Part shown: positions 1-8,134 of the stretch, piece by piece
How positions within the stretch are numbered: the stretch's first letter is position 1
Layout of the letters: each line of letters opens with the position of its first letter
Origin: an uncultured Lachnospiraceae bacterium
Lineage (GTDB): Bacteria; Bacillota; Clostridia; Lachnospirales; Lachnospiraceae
DNA: 64,000 nt
Assembly: GCA_910585825.1 (NCBI GenBank)
Contig: CAJUEY010000005.1
Location: forward strand, 1 to 64,000
Direction of reading: 5' to 3'
Position numbers and translations under genes: made by a program
The notes under the pieces: generated by a model
What the model saw: only the letters and a program-made list of their open reading frames with translations
Database searches by the model: none
Told to the model about the DNA's origin: nothing

Positions 1-51
1 ATATTTGCAGTAAACCTTAAGCGGATCATTAAGCTGATAAATGAAAAATAA
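1..51 (+). pseudogene. C-terminal end of a transposase (partial, cut by window edge)
   Basis: Frame 1 is open from the window edge to a TAA at 49-51 and reads IFAVNLKRIIKLINEK. The pattern NLKR-(I/M)-IKL is typical of the extreme C-terminus of IS1182/IS5-like DDE transposases. Only 16 residues are visible, so the family is a guess and the gene could be intact outside the window. Confidence 0.35.
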
Positions 52-96
52 GAGACTATATCCCTTGAAATAAAGGAAATCTTTACCTGAATCACA

Positions 97-133
97 AAAA
101 ATCCATCCGTCCATTCAAAACGGGTGGATTTTT
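97..133 (+). terminator. Rho-independent terminator after the partial gene at the left edge
   Basis: The arms AAAATCCATCCG and CGGGTGGATTTT pair (one G-U) around a short loop, and the right arm runs into a T-run. It lies about 50 nt after the stop codon of the partial gene. Confidence 0.7.
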
Positions 134-205
134 GCGTACATCAATAATTTAATATCAAAAAATAGAATGTTTTTCAGCGGCCTCGCAACGGGAGGGGGTG
201 TTTAC

Positions 206-247
206 ATGGAGTTATTCTTCACATTTCTTTGCCTAATGGCATTATAG
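206..247 (+). pseudogene. Remnant of a small hydrophobic peptide gene
   Basis: A strong ribosome binding site (GGGAGGGGGTG) precedes ATG at 206. The frame reads MELFFTFLCLMAL and stops. After a one-base shift at about 240 the sequence goes on as IIAYANFNCK. The pair resembles short type-I-toxin-like or holin-like peptides of Lachnospiraceae (a MELFFTFL...AGIIAYYICK pattern recalled from memory). It looks frameshifted and decayed. A chance match is possible at this length. Confidence 0.3.
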
Positions 248-318
248 CATATGCAAATTTTAATTGCAAGATACGTTTTTTTATAAAAAATCTATCCTTA
301 TCTGGTATCAATCAAGAC

Positions 319-347
319 TTGTCCATTTGAAAATTATCAAGTATAAT
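319..347 (+). promoter_or_regulatory. Sigma-A promoter for the DUF1266 gene
   Basis: TTGTCC (319-324), a 17-nt spacer and TATAAT (342-347), in an AT-rich stretch just upstream of the gene starting at 383/395. Confidence 0.6.
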
Positions 348-382
348 ATAATTAAAAATAAAGTTTTTACATTTTTTAAAGA

Positions 383-1216
383 ATGAGAGATGCTATGGAT
401 TTTTTAATGAATTCTATTTGCGGCAGTCTTTATATAAAACTGCCTGCAGGATGGGGGATAAAAACGCTGAATACTCCCGCCCAAATTTTACTGATCATTC
501 TCGTAGTGTTGATTTGTCTGACATTTCTTGTTGTGATCATAGGATTGATTCTTTCATTTGAAAGAAAATTGTTGAACAGAGCCGAAATAAAGGCCCTTCA
601 GTCAAGAAAAAATCTGACGCCGACACAAAAGTTTATTCTTGCAGCCAGTTCGCCTACTCACAGCAATCAGCAGAAATGCGTCATAGATATATGGGATACG
701 CATAAGTCGGCTGAAGAAGTGGAAAAAGTAATTGCATTATTTGAATGGGGCTGGGGCGAATTTACAAATGAAAATGCAAGGAATATGGCATACGACTGTC
801 TGGAACGTGGATATAACACAAAATATAAAGAATATTGCAGCATGGATGCATCGTCGCCGGAACTTGTTTCTAAATACAGTTCTTTCCAGCGAGGGCTTTT
901 TGAGAAAATGAAACAGCAATATCCCAAACAGGGAATGCTTGCATGGGATCTTGTAAGAGCTCTTTCTGTGGTTGGAGGAGCATATATGGGAGGCGCGATG
1001 GCATATGAAGAAGCTGTGGGAATTGCATTTGAGGCTTGTAAACGTCTTCAGGAAAATTTCTCGTCATGGGATGATATGGTCAACAACTATACGCTTGGCT
1101 ATCAATTTTGGCGGAACAAGAAAAAGAAAGACAGGCTGAGATACTACAAGCAACTGAAAAAGACCTGGATATACGATATATCCTGGGATACAGTTCTGAG
1201 AGAAGATGAATTATAG
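383..1216 (+). CDS. DUF1266 family membrane-anchored protein
   Basis: 277 residues. One strongly hydrophobic segment near residues 33-58 (ILLIILVVLICLTFLVVII) is probably a single membrane anchor. The rest is soluble and carries the DUF1266 pattern: an AWDLVRALSVVGGAYMGG block, then an EEA helix and FSSWDDMVNNYTLGYQFW. DUF1266 proteins have no firmly assigned function. ATG at 395 (MDFLMNS) is an equally possible start, because neither start has a strong ribosome binding site. The gene stands alone between its own promoter and a stem-loop at 1241-1269. Confidence 0.85.
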   Translation: MRDAMDFLMNSICGSLYIKLPAGWGIKTLNTPAQILLIILVVLICLTFLVVIIGLILSFERKLLNRAEIKALQSRKNLTPTQKFILAASSPTHSNQQKCVIDIWDTHKSAEEVEKVIALFEWGWGEFTNENARNMAYDCLERGYNTKYKEYCSMDASSPELVSKYSSFQRGLFEKMKQQYPKQGMLAWDLVRALSVVGGAYMGGAMAYEEAVGIAFEACKRLQENFSSWDDMVNNYTLGYQFWRNKKKKDRLRYYKQLKKTWIYDISWDTVLREDEL

Positions 1217-1240
1217 TAAAAACAAAAGCAGAGATTGTAC

Positions 1241-1269
1241 TGCCGCCCGCCGATCATGGACGGGCGGCA
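1241..1269 (+). terminator. GC-rich stem-loop after the DUF1266 gene
   Basis: TGCCGCCCG (1241-1249) pairs perfectly with CGGGCGGCA (1261-1269). The following T-run is weak (TTTGTGTG), so this is a probable but imperfect intrinsic terminator. Confidence 0.55.
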
Positions 1270-1370
1270 TTTGTGTGAGAAGAAATATGTTGTTGAAACG
1301 CGGCAAAGTGTTCATGTCCCTCAAGATGGAGGGAGTAGTTGGCGGCAAGTGTGAAACTGGGTGGTAAGAT

Positions 1371-2042
1371 ATGGATATGATCAAACGTATTTTTCAGTAT
1401 AAGTCTGTGAATTTGGAAAAACTGACTGCATATGGATTTTCCAAAAAATCAGATATATACTCGTATCACGCTGCATTATCTGACAGCGGTTTTGATATGG
1501 CGGTTTATGTGACAGAGCACGGAGAAGTGACCGCATCTGTAATGGATACGACTCTCAATGAACCGTATACACTGCATCTTGTTGACGGAGCGGTGGGCAG
1601 TTTTGTGGGCAGTGTCAGACTGGAATATGAACAGATTCTGACTGAGATTGCCAGAGGGTGTTTTGATCCGGAAATATTTCAAAACAGGCAGACAAAAGAA
1701 GTGATTGCCTATGTCAAAGAGAAATACAAAGATGAGTTGGAATATTTATGGAAAAAATCTCCCAATAATGCCATTGTGCGGAGAAAAGACAAGGGAAAGT
1801 GGTATGCCGCAATCCTCACGGTGTCCCGCCGAAAACTGGGCTTTGATTCTGATGAAATTGCGGAAGTTCTTGATCTGCGGATGAAACCGGAAGAAGTTGA
1901 AAAATCGGTGGATGGGCAGATCATTCTGCCCGGGTATCATATGAATAAAAAGCATTGGATTACCATTTGCCTTGACGGCAGGGTTTCATTGGAGAAAATA
2001 TGCGCGCTTATTGATGAAAGCTACAAACTTGCGGTCAGGTAA
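1371..2042 (+). CDS. MmcQ/YjbR family protein
   Basis: 223 residues in two parts. The N-terminal half (about 1-95) is an alpha/beta domain often found fused upstream of YjbR. The C-terminal half (about 100-220) has the YjbR/MmcQ signature: NNAIVRRKDKGKWYAAI, then a DLRMKPEEVE strand and ILPGYHMNKKHWITICLDG. This fold is described as DNA-binding-like (cyclophilin-like sandwich), but its biological role is unclear. The gene is monocistronic. Start ATG at 1371; MIKRIF at 1377 is an alternative. Confidence 0.88.
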   Translation: MDMIKRIFQYKSVNLEKLTAYGFSKKSDIYSYHAALSDSGFDMAVYVTEHGEVTASVMDTTLNEPYTLHLVDGAVGSFVGSVRLEYEQILTEIARGCFDPEIFQNRQTKEVIAYVKEKYKDELEYLWKKSPNNAIVRRKDKGKWYAAILTVSRRKLGFDSDEIAEVLDLRMKPEEVEKSVDGQIILPGYHMNKKHWITICLDGRVSLEKICALIDESYKLAVR

Positions 2043-2163
2043 TTCTGAAAGAGAAGCTTCATCCGAAAAATGCCTTTGAACCCGGTCAGGCAATTCTGCA
2101 TATATACTTAGTAGGATGCATTTTTGTTATCCGATAGATAAGAATCATGCAGGAGATGTTGCA

Positions 2164-2931
2164 ATGCAGGGAATTTTGTATGCTTTTTTGGGTACGTTAT
2201 TTACCTTTGGAATTACTGCGCTTGGGGCGTTAAATGTATTTGTGGTACGAAAAAAGACAGATCACACTATGGAATCACTGACCCTGGGTTTTGCCGGAGG
2301 GGTTATGGTGGCGGCTTCGATCTGGTCTCTGTTGATTCCCGGAATGGAAAGGGCTGAAGAATTAGGGCAGACCAGTTATCTTGTGATGTCGGTGGGATTT
2401 CTCGCGGGTGTAGGACTTCTTTTGGCGGCAGATAGGCTGATTCAGAAAAAGTCTGTCAGAAAAGAAAGCAAGAGCACGCAGATGCTGGTGCTGGCAATTA
2501 CTGCACACAATATCCCGGAGGGAATGGCGGTAGGTCTTGCCTTTGCGCTGGCAGCTGCACAACCGGGAAATGAAGCTCTTTTTTCCGGAGCAGTGGCGCT
2601 TACCGTAGGAATCGGAATTCAGAATTATCCGGAAGGAACGGCAGTGGCTCTGCCTCTCATCCGGGAAGGAGCTTCAAAGAGAAGAGCATTTCTAATCGGC
2701 AGCATGTCTGCAGTCGTAGAACCTGTATTTGGCGTGCTGGCGGCGCTTTTAGCTGCAAAAACACTGAAATTTATGCCGTTTTTGCTGGCAATGGCTGCGG
2801 GGGCTATGATTTATGTTGTAGTGCAGGAACTGATTCCGGAAGCTCATCTGGATGATGAGGATAAATCGGGAACGCTTGGATTTGTAGTGGGATTTATTAT
2901 TATGATGATATTGGATATTGCGCTTGGGTGA
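2164..2931 (+). CDS. zupT: ZIP family divalent metal transporter (ZupT-like)
   Basis: 255 residues, with about eight hydrophobic helices. It has the two ZIP metal-site motifs HNIPEGMAVG and NYPEGTAV, in the helices that correspond to TM4 and TM5. ZIP proteins import Zn, Fe or Mn into the cytosol. ATG at 2164 is chosen because AGGAG lies 8 nt upstream. An in-frame ATG at 2116 would add 16 hydrophilic residues without a ribosome binding site. Confident for family, not for metal. It converges on the transglycosylase gene, with a terminator shared between them. Confidence 0.93.
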   Translation: MQGILYAFLGTLFTFGITALGALNVFVVRKKTDHTMESLTLGFAGGVMVAASIWSLLIPGMERAEELGQTSYLVMSVGFLAGVGLLLAADRLIQKKSVRKESKSTQMLVLAITAHNIPEGMAVGLAFALAAAQPGNEALFSGAVALTVGIGIQNYPEGTAVALPLIREGASKRRAFLIGSMSAVVEPVFGVLAALLAAKTLKFMPFLLAMAAGAMIYVVVQELIPEAHLDDEDKSGTLGFVVGFIIMMILDIALG

Positions 2932-2992
2932 ATTTGAAGGGCAGGATACAAAAAACTGCCATTAGAAAATTACTGGCAGCCTGACAGATAAA

Positions 2993-3027
2993 AAAACGAC
3001 GTAAGCCGAAAGGTTATACGTCGTTTT
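2993..3027 (+). terminator. Bidirectional terminator between zupT and the transglycosylase gene
   Basis: AAAACGACGTA (2993-3003) pairs with TACGTCGTTTT (3017-3027), ending in T's on both strands. The right arm overlaps the last codons and stop of the minus-strand gene. Confidence 0.75.
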
Positions 3028-3817
3028 CTGTAGTTGTGATATTTACCAAATCCGATGTATGGGCGCCTGTTAGGTTCTGGTATGCAATAAGGCTGTCCGG
3101 TTGAGAAGTATTTTCTTCTTCTTCGGAAGAGCTTTTTACAGAAAGGGACAGCGCGAGATTCGTTTTGTCTTTGTCCAAAAGGGCAGTCAGATATTTCATA
3201 TAGTCGTCATAAGAGAAAATCTCTGTCAGAATCTCTTTGGCAAATGTATTCAAATCCTGATATGTAACATCTGCATCACCGTTTACCGTATTGGCAGATG
3301 CGTAGACGGTCTGAGTGTCAGGAATCGTCACGCCCTCTTCCAGATAACCTGTAATCTTGGCAACGTAATTCTGTGTTTCTGCAAAGGGAGGAATTCCGCC
3401 ATATTTGTCTACGTTATTGCTGCCTGCATTGTATGCAGCCAGAGCAAGAGAAACATTGCCGTCATACTTGTCTAACATCTGGCGTATGTATTTGGCGCCT
3501 CCCATAATATTCTGATAGGGATCATAAGCATTTGACACCCCAAGGCTGGCGGCAGTGGCAGGCATAAGCTGCATCAGTCCCTGTGCACCGCTTCTGCTGG
3601 TGGCGTTTGGATTGAAATTTGATTCCTGCTTGGTCATTGCTTTTAATAAATCTATGGATACGCCGTAAGTCTGCGATGCCTCGGCATAGATTTCTTCTAA
3701 ATTCTTATCTGTTTTCAAAAAAGAGGAAAAATCCACATTGGATGAAGACTGCCGTTTCATGGTATCGGAAGCCGATACAGCGGCATTTAAAACATCCAGA
3801 GCTGAGATATTTGTCAT
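3014..3817 (-). CDS. Lytic transglycosylase, SLT domain
   Basis: 267 residues. The Slt/LT family-1 domain spans about residues 40-155: the catalytic Glu lies in MTKQESNFNPNA, followed by SGAQGLMQLMPATA, then AAYNAGSNNV and NYVAKI. Such enzymes cleave the MurNAc-GlcNAc bond of peptidoglycan. There is no signal peptide or membrane segment at the N-terminus (MTNISALDVLNAAV), so export must be non-classical or the enzyme acts in an unusual setting. ATG at 3817 is chosen; AAGGAG lies 12 nt upstream. A TTG at 3838 would swallow that ribosome binding site. Confidence 0.9.
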   Translation of the reverse strand: MTNISALDVLNAAVSASDTMKRQSSSNVDFSSFLKTDKNLEEIYAEASQTYGVSIDLLKAMTKQESNFNPNATSRSGAQGLMQLMPATAASLGVSNAYDPYQNIMGGAKYIRQMLDKYDGNVSLALAAYNAGSNNVDKYGGIPPFAETQNYVAKITGYLEEGVTIPDTQTVYASANTVNGDADVTYQDLNTFAKEILTEIFSYDDYMKYLTALLDKDKTNLALSLSVKSSSEEEENTSQPDSLIAYQNLTGAHTSDLVNITTTENDV

Positions 3818-3902
3818 AACAGAGAAACACTCCTTCAAAACATATTTCTAATCCAGTATACCACATTTTTCTTAAAAAAAAAGTGTTTTTTAAAAAAAGA
3901 AA

Positions 3903-3939
3903 CAGTCTGTGCCAATTTTCCGTTGATTGGCGCAGACTG
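3903..3939 (-). terminator. Intrinsic terminator of the small minus-strand gene at 4008-4250
   Basis: CAGTCTGTGCCAAT (3903-3916) pairs with ATTGGCGCAGACTG (3926-3939), with one G-U. On the minus strand the stem is followed by TTTCTTTTTTT. Confidence 0.85.
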
Positions 3940-4007
3940 CAAAAAAGTTCTCATCTGTGATTTGTGGGAAAATCTGTAAAATGACATAGTAGAATGAAAT
4001 GCAGCTT

Positions 4008-4250
4008 TTAGCTTGCTACATTTACCATATAAGAGAGGAAATGGACAAAATCTTTTTCATTGGATACGTGAATTTCCAAACCATCTGTTCCTGGTTTAAA
4101 GACCTTCAGAAGCTGTGTTCCCATTTTTTCTTCTTTTAAATTATAAAATTCATCATTTGGAAGTTTCAGAAGAACGCTTCCTTTGCTTTTCTGGATTACT
4201 TTCTCTAATTTGTCTGCGTTTGGAATTTGTTTTAAGTTTAAACGATACAT
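4008..4250 (-). CDS. Conserved small protein of unknown function
   Basis: 80 residues beginning MYRLNLKQIPNADKLEKVI. No signal peptide, no membrane segment, mixed alpha/beta composition. I do not recognise the family. The start at 4250 is well supported: AAAGGAG sits 7 nt upstream, and a minus-strand promoter lies about 115 nt further up. Reading upstream to 4418 would add 56 residues with no coding character. The gene has its own promoter and terminator and is divergent from azlC. Confidence 0.7.
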   Translation of the reverse strand: MYRLNLKQIPNADKLEKVIQKSKGSVLLKLPNDEFYNLKEEKMGTQLLKVFKPGTDGLEIHVSNEKDFVHFLSYMVNVAS

Positions 4251-4365
4251 ATGATTTCTCCTTTCATACATAGGGTGCCCAAAAGGGTTTTCCCTGTTAT
4301 TGTGCGTTTTAACGCTGTTCATTGTAAAAGATGAATTTGTGTACCGCAATTGCAATTGCAGAATT

Positions 4366-4394
4366 ATAATACCCCTTGCTTTGTTTTTTGTAAA
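4366..4394 (-). promoter_or_regulatory. Promoter for the 80-residue protein gene
   Basis: On the minus strand: TTTACA (4394-4389), a 17-nt spacer and TATTAT (4371-4366). It gives a leader of about 110 nt. Confidence 0.5.
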
Positions 4395-4481
4395 TGGCAA
4401 CTTCCCACAAATTTCCAAACGTATTTTTTCAAAAGATTGTGGAATCTTCCGCTGTAGTTTTGCGTTTTTTCTTTTTATATG

Positions 4482-4510
4482 TTGAATTTTGAAAAAGCAT
4501 AGTGTAAAAT
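4482..4510 (+). promoter_or_regulatory. Sigma-A promoter for azlCD
   Basis: TTGAAT (4482-4487), 17-nt spacer, TAAAAT (4505-4510), about 50 nt upstream of azlC. Confidence 0.55.
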
Positions 4511-4562
4511 TTAAAGAATCTTTGAAAAAGGGTTGTCAGCAGATCAGAAGGAAGGGTAAAAA

Positions 4563-5282
4563 ATGGAACAGAGGAAAAGAGGATACGGCATGGCATTTCG
4601 GACTGCATTTCCTTATACTATACCGGTCTTGACGGGGTATCTGTTTATCGGACTGGCATTTGGCGTAATGTTTCAGGAAAAGGGTTATAATTTCCTGTGG
4701 GCGATTTTTATGAGTATTGTGGTGTATGCAGGCAGCGGACAGTATCTGGCAGTGAATTTTTTTGCTCCCGGAGTGGGGCTTTTAAATGTGATCTTTATGA
4801 CGTTTATGGTAAATGTGCGTCATATTTTTTATGGTCTTTCTTTGCTGGAACGATTTGGAAAAATGGGGAAAAAGAGGCCGTATATGATATTTTCTCTGAC
4901 AGACGAGACCTATTCCCTGCTTTGTACAACAAAAATTCCAAAGGATGTGGAGGAAGATAAATTTCTGTTCGCGATTGCGTTTTTGGATCATTTATACTGG
5001 ATTGCGGGTTCGGCGGTTGGAGCGATTGCAGGGACGGTGATTCCTTTTAATGCAGAAGGGATTGATTTTGCCATGACGGCTTTGTTTATTGTGATTTTTG
5101 TGGAGCAGTGGCTGGCCGGGGGAAAACGGATCCCGGCTGTTATAGGAGTTGTTTCTACAATTGTCCTGCGTCTTGTATTCGGCGTCGATAATTTTGTTCT
5201 GCCGTCTATGATCTGTATTATGATTTGTCTTGTTTCAGGAAGAACGTATATAGAGAAGGGAGTGTCTTCTAATGCCGATTAG
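4563..5282 (+). CDS. azlC: AzlC family branched-chain amino acid exporter, large subunit
   Basis: 239 residues, strongly hydrophobic. AzlC hallmarks include YLFIGLAFGVMFQEKG, the AGSGQYLAVNFF segment, and NVRHIFYGLSLL after the second helix pair, then LTDETYSLLC. AzlC with AzlD exports branched-chain or related amino acids in Bacillus. The stop overlaps azlD by 11 nt, a normal translational coupling for this pair. GAAGGAAGGG precedes the start. Confidence 0.93.
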   Translation: MEQRKRGYGMAFRTAFPYTIPVLTGYLFIGLAFGVMFQEKGYNFLWAIFMSIVVYAGSGQYLAVNFFAPGVGLLNVIFMTFMVNVRHIFYGLSLLERFGKMGKKRPYMIFSLTDETYSLLCTTKIPKDVEEDKFLFAIAFLDHLYWIAGSAVGAIAGTVIPFNAEGIDFAMTALFIVIFVEQWLAGGKRIPAVIGVVSTIVLRLVFGVDNFVLPSMICIMICLVSGRTYIEKGVSSNAD

Positions 5283-5607
5283 TGCTGGGCGTTCGTTGTT
5301 GATTATTATAGTAGTAAGTATGGTTACCTTTGCAACCAGAGTCATTCCGTTTTTGCTTTTTCCAAAAGGAAAGGAGATACCGCCTCTTGTGAAGTATCTG
5401 GGAACAGCTCTGCCTCCGGCGGTCATTGGAATGCTGGTGATTTACTGTCTGAAGTCTGTGAATCTTTTTGCCTATCCCCATGGGGCGCCGGAGCTGATTG
5501 CAGGATTTGCGGTGGTAGTCTTACATATATGGAAGAGAAATAATCTTTTGAGTATCGGAGTGGGAACGGTGCTCTATATGTTTTTGATACAAAATGTGTT
5601 TGTCTGA
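5272..5607 (+). CDS. azlD: AzlD family exporter, small subunit
   Basis: 111 residues with about four hydrophobic helices. The N-terminal TFATRVIPFLLF and the PPLVKYLGTALPPAVIGML stretch are typical of AzlD. It works with the AzlC encoded directly upstream, overlapping by 11 nt. A separate strong promoter follows it, so the downstream regulator is probably not dependent on azlCD transcription. Confidence 0.92.
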   Translation: MPISAGRSLLIIIVVSMVTFATRVIPFLLFPKGKEIPPLVKYLGTALPPAVIGMLVIYCLKSVNLFAYPHGAPELIAGFAVVVLHIWKRNNLLSIGVGTVLYMFLIQNVFV

Positions 5608-5615
5608 ATAAAATC

Positions 5616-5649
5616 TTGACAAGCGGGGGAATTGGGAATATAGTATTCC
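5616..5649 (+). promoter_or_regulatory. Strong promoter with an overlapping palindrome upstream of the TrmB-type regulator
   Basis: Near-consensus TTGACA (5616-5621), 17-nt spacer and TATAGT (5639-5644). A perfect inverted repeat GGAATA-TAG-TATTCC (5635-5649) covers the -10 box. It is a likely operator, and autoregulation by the encoded regulator is an inference. Confidence 0.7.
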
Positions 5650-5678
5650 TATAAAGAACCACTAATAGAAAGGGAACC

Positions 5679-6419
5679 ATGGATACAGGAAGATTAATTG
5701 AAAAGCTGATGTGTTTTGACATGACAAGGCAGGAGGCGACGATTTATCTTAGTCTGGTACAAAATGGAGATCTGACCGGCTATGAGGCGGCAAAACAGAC
5801 AGGCATTTCTCGTTCTAACGCGTATAATGCATTGGCGGGTCTGGCAGATAAAGGCGCTGCGTATACGACGGAAGGAGCTGCCATTCGGTATCATGCAGTG
5901 GGAATAGAAGAATTTTGTGCAAACAAAATACGCACATTAGAAGAATTAAAGCTGCAGCTAAAAGCAGCGATGCCGGAACCAAAAGCAGACCAGGAAGGTT
6001 ATCTGACGATTGCCGGAGATAAACACATCCGGGATAAAGTCAGGAATATGATCGAAAGTGCGGGGCAGCGGATTTATCTTTCTATGACAGAGTCTTTTGT
6101 CCGGCTGTTTGAAAAAGAAATTGATGCAGCAGTAAAGAATGGAAGAAAAGTAGTTGTTTTAACGGATAAGCCTCTGGAATCTGCAGGCGTTATTTTTTAC
6201 CAGACAGAAGATAAAAAGCAGCAGATCGGCGTCATTGCCGATTCAAAAAGCGTGCTTACAGGAGAGTTTGGAAAAGAAGAAGAAAGTACCTGCCTCTATT
6301 CCGGGCAGCCTAATTTTGTGCGTGTGTTTAAGGATTCGATGCGTAACGAGATAAAATTAATCCGGCTTTTGAAACATTCGCCGGATATCCCTTTATGTGC
6401 AGAAGATGCACATCAATAA
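5679..6419 (+). CDS. TrmB family transcriptional regulator
   Basis: 246 residues. N-terminal winged helix-turn-helix (about 1-75): MTRQEATIYLSLVQNG, then YEAAKQTGISRSNAYNALAGL as the recognition region. The C-terminal domain (about 110-245) is phospholipase-D-like in secondary structure, as in TrmB/TrmBL ligand-binding domains, with VLTDKP and GVIADSKSVL. TrmB proteins are sugar- or metabolite-sensing regulators. Here the neighbours are an amino-acid exporter and a LysA-like decarboxylase, 18 nt downstream. Co-transcription with that gene suggests amino-acid-linked control (inference). Confidence 0.85.
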   Translation: MDTGRLIEKLMCFDMTRQEATIYLSLVQNGDLTGYEAAKQTGISRSNAYNALAGLADKGAAYTTEGAAIRYHAVGIEEFCANKIRTLEELKLQLKAAMPEPKADQEGYLTIAGDKHIRDKVRNMIESAGQRIYLSMTESFVRLFEKEIDAAVKNGRKVVVLTDKPLESAGVIFYQTEDKKQQIGVIADSKSVLTGEFGKEEESTCLYSGQPNFVRVFKDSMRNEIKLIRLLKHSPDIPLCAEDAHQ

Positions 6420-6437
6420 TGAAAGGAGAGCCATAAC

Positions 6438-7715
6438 GTGAAAAAAGAACCATTTGTAACATATGAAAAATTACAGGAGATTGTAAAGGAGTACCCTACG
6501 CCGTTTCATTTATATGATGAAAAGGGAATACGGGAAAACGCAAAAGCGGTCAAAGAGGCTTTTGCATGGAATAAGGGATTTCGAGAGTATTTTGCAGTAA
6601 AAGCGAATCCGAATCCGTTTTTGATTCAACTTTTAAAGGAATACGGCTGCGGCTGCGACTGTTCCTCTATGACAGAGCTTATGCTGTCCGATGCTCTGGG
6701 ATTTTCCGGTGAAGAGATCATGTTTTCTTCCAATGATACGCCTGCAGAAGAATTTCTCTTTGCAGATCAGATTGGGGCGACCATTAATCTGGATGATTTT
6801 ACTCATATTGAATTTCTGGAAAAAACAATTGGCAGGATTCCTGAGACAATCAGCTGCCGTTTCAATCCCGGCGGCGTATTTAAAATCAGCAACAGCATTA
6901 TGGACAATCCGGGAGATGCGAAATATGGTTTTACAAAAGAGCAGTTATTTGAAGGTTTCCGGATTCTAAAGGAAAAAGGAGCGAAAAAATTCGGTGTTCA
7001 TGCATTTTTGGCCAGCAATACGGTGACAAATGAGTATTATCCTATTTTGGCGAAAACATTGTTTGAGACGGTGGTGGAATTGAAAGAATCGACAGGATGC
7101 GACATTCGTTTTATCAATCTTTCCGGCGGTGTGGGAATTCCTTATACACCGGAGCAGACGCCGAACGATATCCGCGCCATTGGCGAAGGCGTGCGTAAAG
7201 TATATGAAGAAATCCTTGTTCCGGCAGGTCTTTCAGATGTAGCAATCTATACAGAGATGGGGCGTTTTATGATGGGGCCCTACGGACATCTCGTAACAAA
7301 AGCAATTCATGAAAAGCATACGCACAAGGAGTATATCGGTGTGGATGCCTGTGCGGTGAATCTGATGCGTCCGGCGATGTATGGGGCTTATCATCACATT
7401 ACGGTAATGGGAAAGGATAATTCGGTTTGCGACCATAAATATGATATTACAGGTTCCCTTTGCGAAAACAATGATAAATTTGCTATTGACCGTATGCTGC
7501 CGGAGATTGACAAAGGAGATCTTCTGGTGATCCATGATACGGGAGCTCATGGATTTGCCATGGGATACAACTACAACGGCAAGTTAAAATCAGCAGAAAT
7601 TCTGCTAAAAGAAGACGGAGGTTTTGAACTGATCCGCCGGGCAGAGACGCCGAAAGATTATTTTGCAACCTTTGACTGCTTTGATATTTTGAAAAATATG
7701 AAAAACCCCTTGTAA
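6438..7715 (+). CDS. lysA: Diaminopimelate decarboxylase-like PLP enzyme
   Basis: 425 residues, a fold-type III decarboxylase. The PLP lysine is K55 in FAVKANPNP. The glycine-rich FINLSGGVGIPYTPEQ loop, TEMGRFMMGPYG, the SLCENNDKF motif (the Cys-Glu-x-x-Asp of LysA, which contributes to the partner subunit's site) and the C-terminal HDTGAHGFAMGYNYNG all match LysA. The usual role is meso-diaminopimelate to lysine plus CO2. A related substrate cannot be excluded, given its pairing with a TrmB-type regulator rather than a dap operon. AAAGGAG lies 11 nt before the ATG. Confidence 0.85.
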   Translation: MKKEPFVTYEKLQEIVKEYPTPFHLYDEKGIRENAKAVKEAFAWNKGFREYFAVKANPNPFLIQLLKEYGCGCDCSSMTELMLSDALGFSGEEIMFSSNDTPAEEFLFADQIGATINLDDFTHIEFLEKTIGRIPETISCRFNPGGVFKISNSIMDNPGDAKYGFTKEQLFEGFRILKEKGAKKFGVHAFLASNTVTNEYYPILAKTLFETVVELKESTGCDIRFINLSGGVGIPYTPEQTPNDIRAIGEGVRKVYEEILVPAGLSDVAIYTEMGRFMMGPYGHLVTKAIHEKHTHKEYIGVDACAVNLMRPAMYGAYHHITVMGKDNSVCDHKYDITGSLCENNDKFAIDRMLPEIDKGDLLVIHDTGAHGFAMGYNYNGKLKSAEILLKEDGGFELIRRAETPKDYFATFDCFDILKNMKNPL

Positions 7716-7765
7716 TTTTGTTTGGAATATGCTAATATACCATTTGTCCGGTCAAACGGACAGAT

Positions 7766-7816
7766 ATACCCTTCGGGTATCCCGTTATGCGCTAAAATGA
7801 TAGCGCAGTAATAAGG
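7766..7816. repeat. Dispersed intergenic hairpin repeat, copy 1
   Basis: ATACCC-TTCG-GGTAT followed by TGCGCTaaaatgatAGCGCA, two hairpins in a row. A diverged copy with the same order of motifs is at 11148-11196. A third hairpin, TGTCCG...CGGACA, lies just upstream (about 7745-7762). Confidence 0.5.
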
Positions 7817-7820
7817 ATAT

Positions 7821-7904
7821 GCCGGCGTGTCGGAATTGGCAGACGAGGCAGACTCAAAATCTGTTGGCGGCAACGTCGTATGGGTTCAAGTCCCATCGCC
7901 GGCA
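7821..7904 (+). tRNA. tRNA-Leu (anticodon CAA)
   Basis: 84 nt. The acceptor arm GCCGGCG pairs with CGCCGGC, with discriminator A at 7904 and no encoded CCA. The anticodon stem CAGA/TCTG holds loop CTCAAAA, giving anticodon CAA (codon UUG). It has the long class-II variable arm and the T-loop GGTTCAAGTCC. It lies alone, followed by its own terminator. Confidence 0.96.
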
Positions 7905-7912
7905 TTGTATAG

Positions 7913-7947
7913 AGAAACACAGAGAGTTCATCTGTGTTTCTTTTTTT
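7913..7947 (+). terminator. Terminator of tRNA-Leu
   Basis: AGAAACACAGA (7913-7923) pairs with TCTGTGTTTCT (7931-7941), followed by a run of T's. Confidence 0.9.
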
Positions 7948-8134
7948 CATTGCCGCGCATCCAGGGGAAACCGCCGGATGCGTGTGAATTGATTTGTATG
8001 GAAATCCGTAAGGAATTGAGATATCATTTCTGTGTCGGGAGTGTCTGATCATCGGAACTTTTGCGGAGATCATGATGAAATCATGTGCAGTTGATGCAGT
8101 GGCAAACGAATCAGAAAGAAAGGAAGAGGGTATC

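Noticed and set aside
2956..2979. CTGCCA...TGGCAG stem after zupT
   Set aside because: Six-bp stem without T-run, directly before the better terminator at 2993-3027.
3101..3475. Plus-strand frame within the transglycosylase gene
   Set aside because: Antisense to a conserved SLT domain; no start signal.
7827..8048. Open frame over the tRNA-Leu gene (MSELADEADSKSVGG...)
   Set aside because: It is the translation of tRNA-Leu plus its terminator; the known spurious frame over class-II tRNAs.
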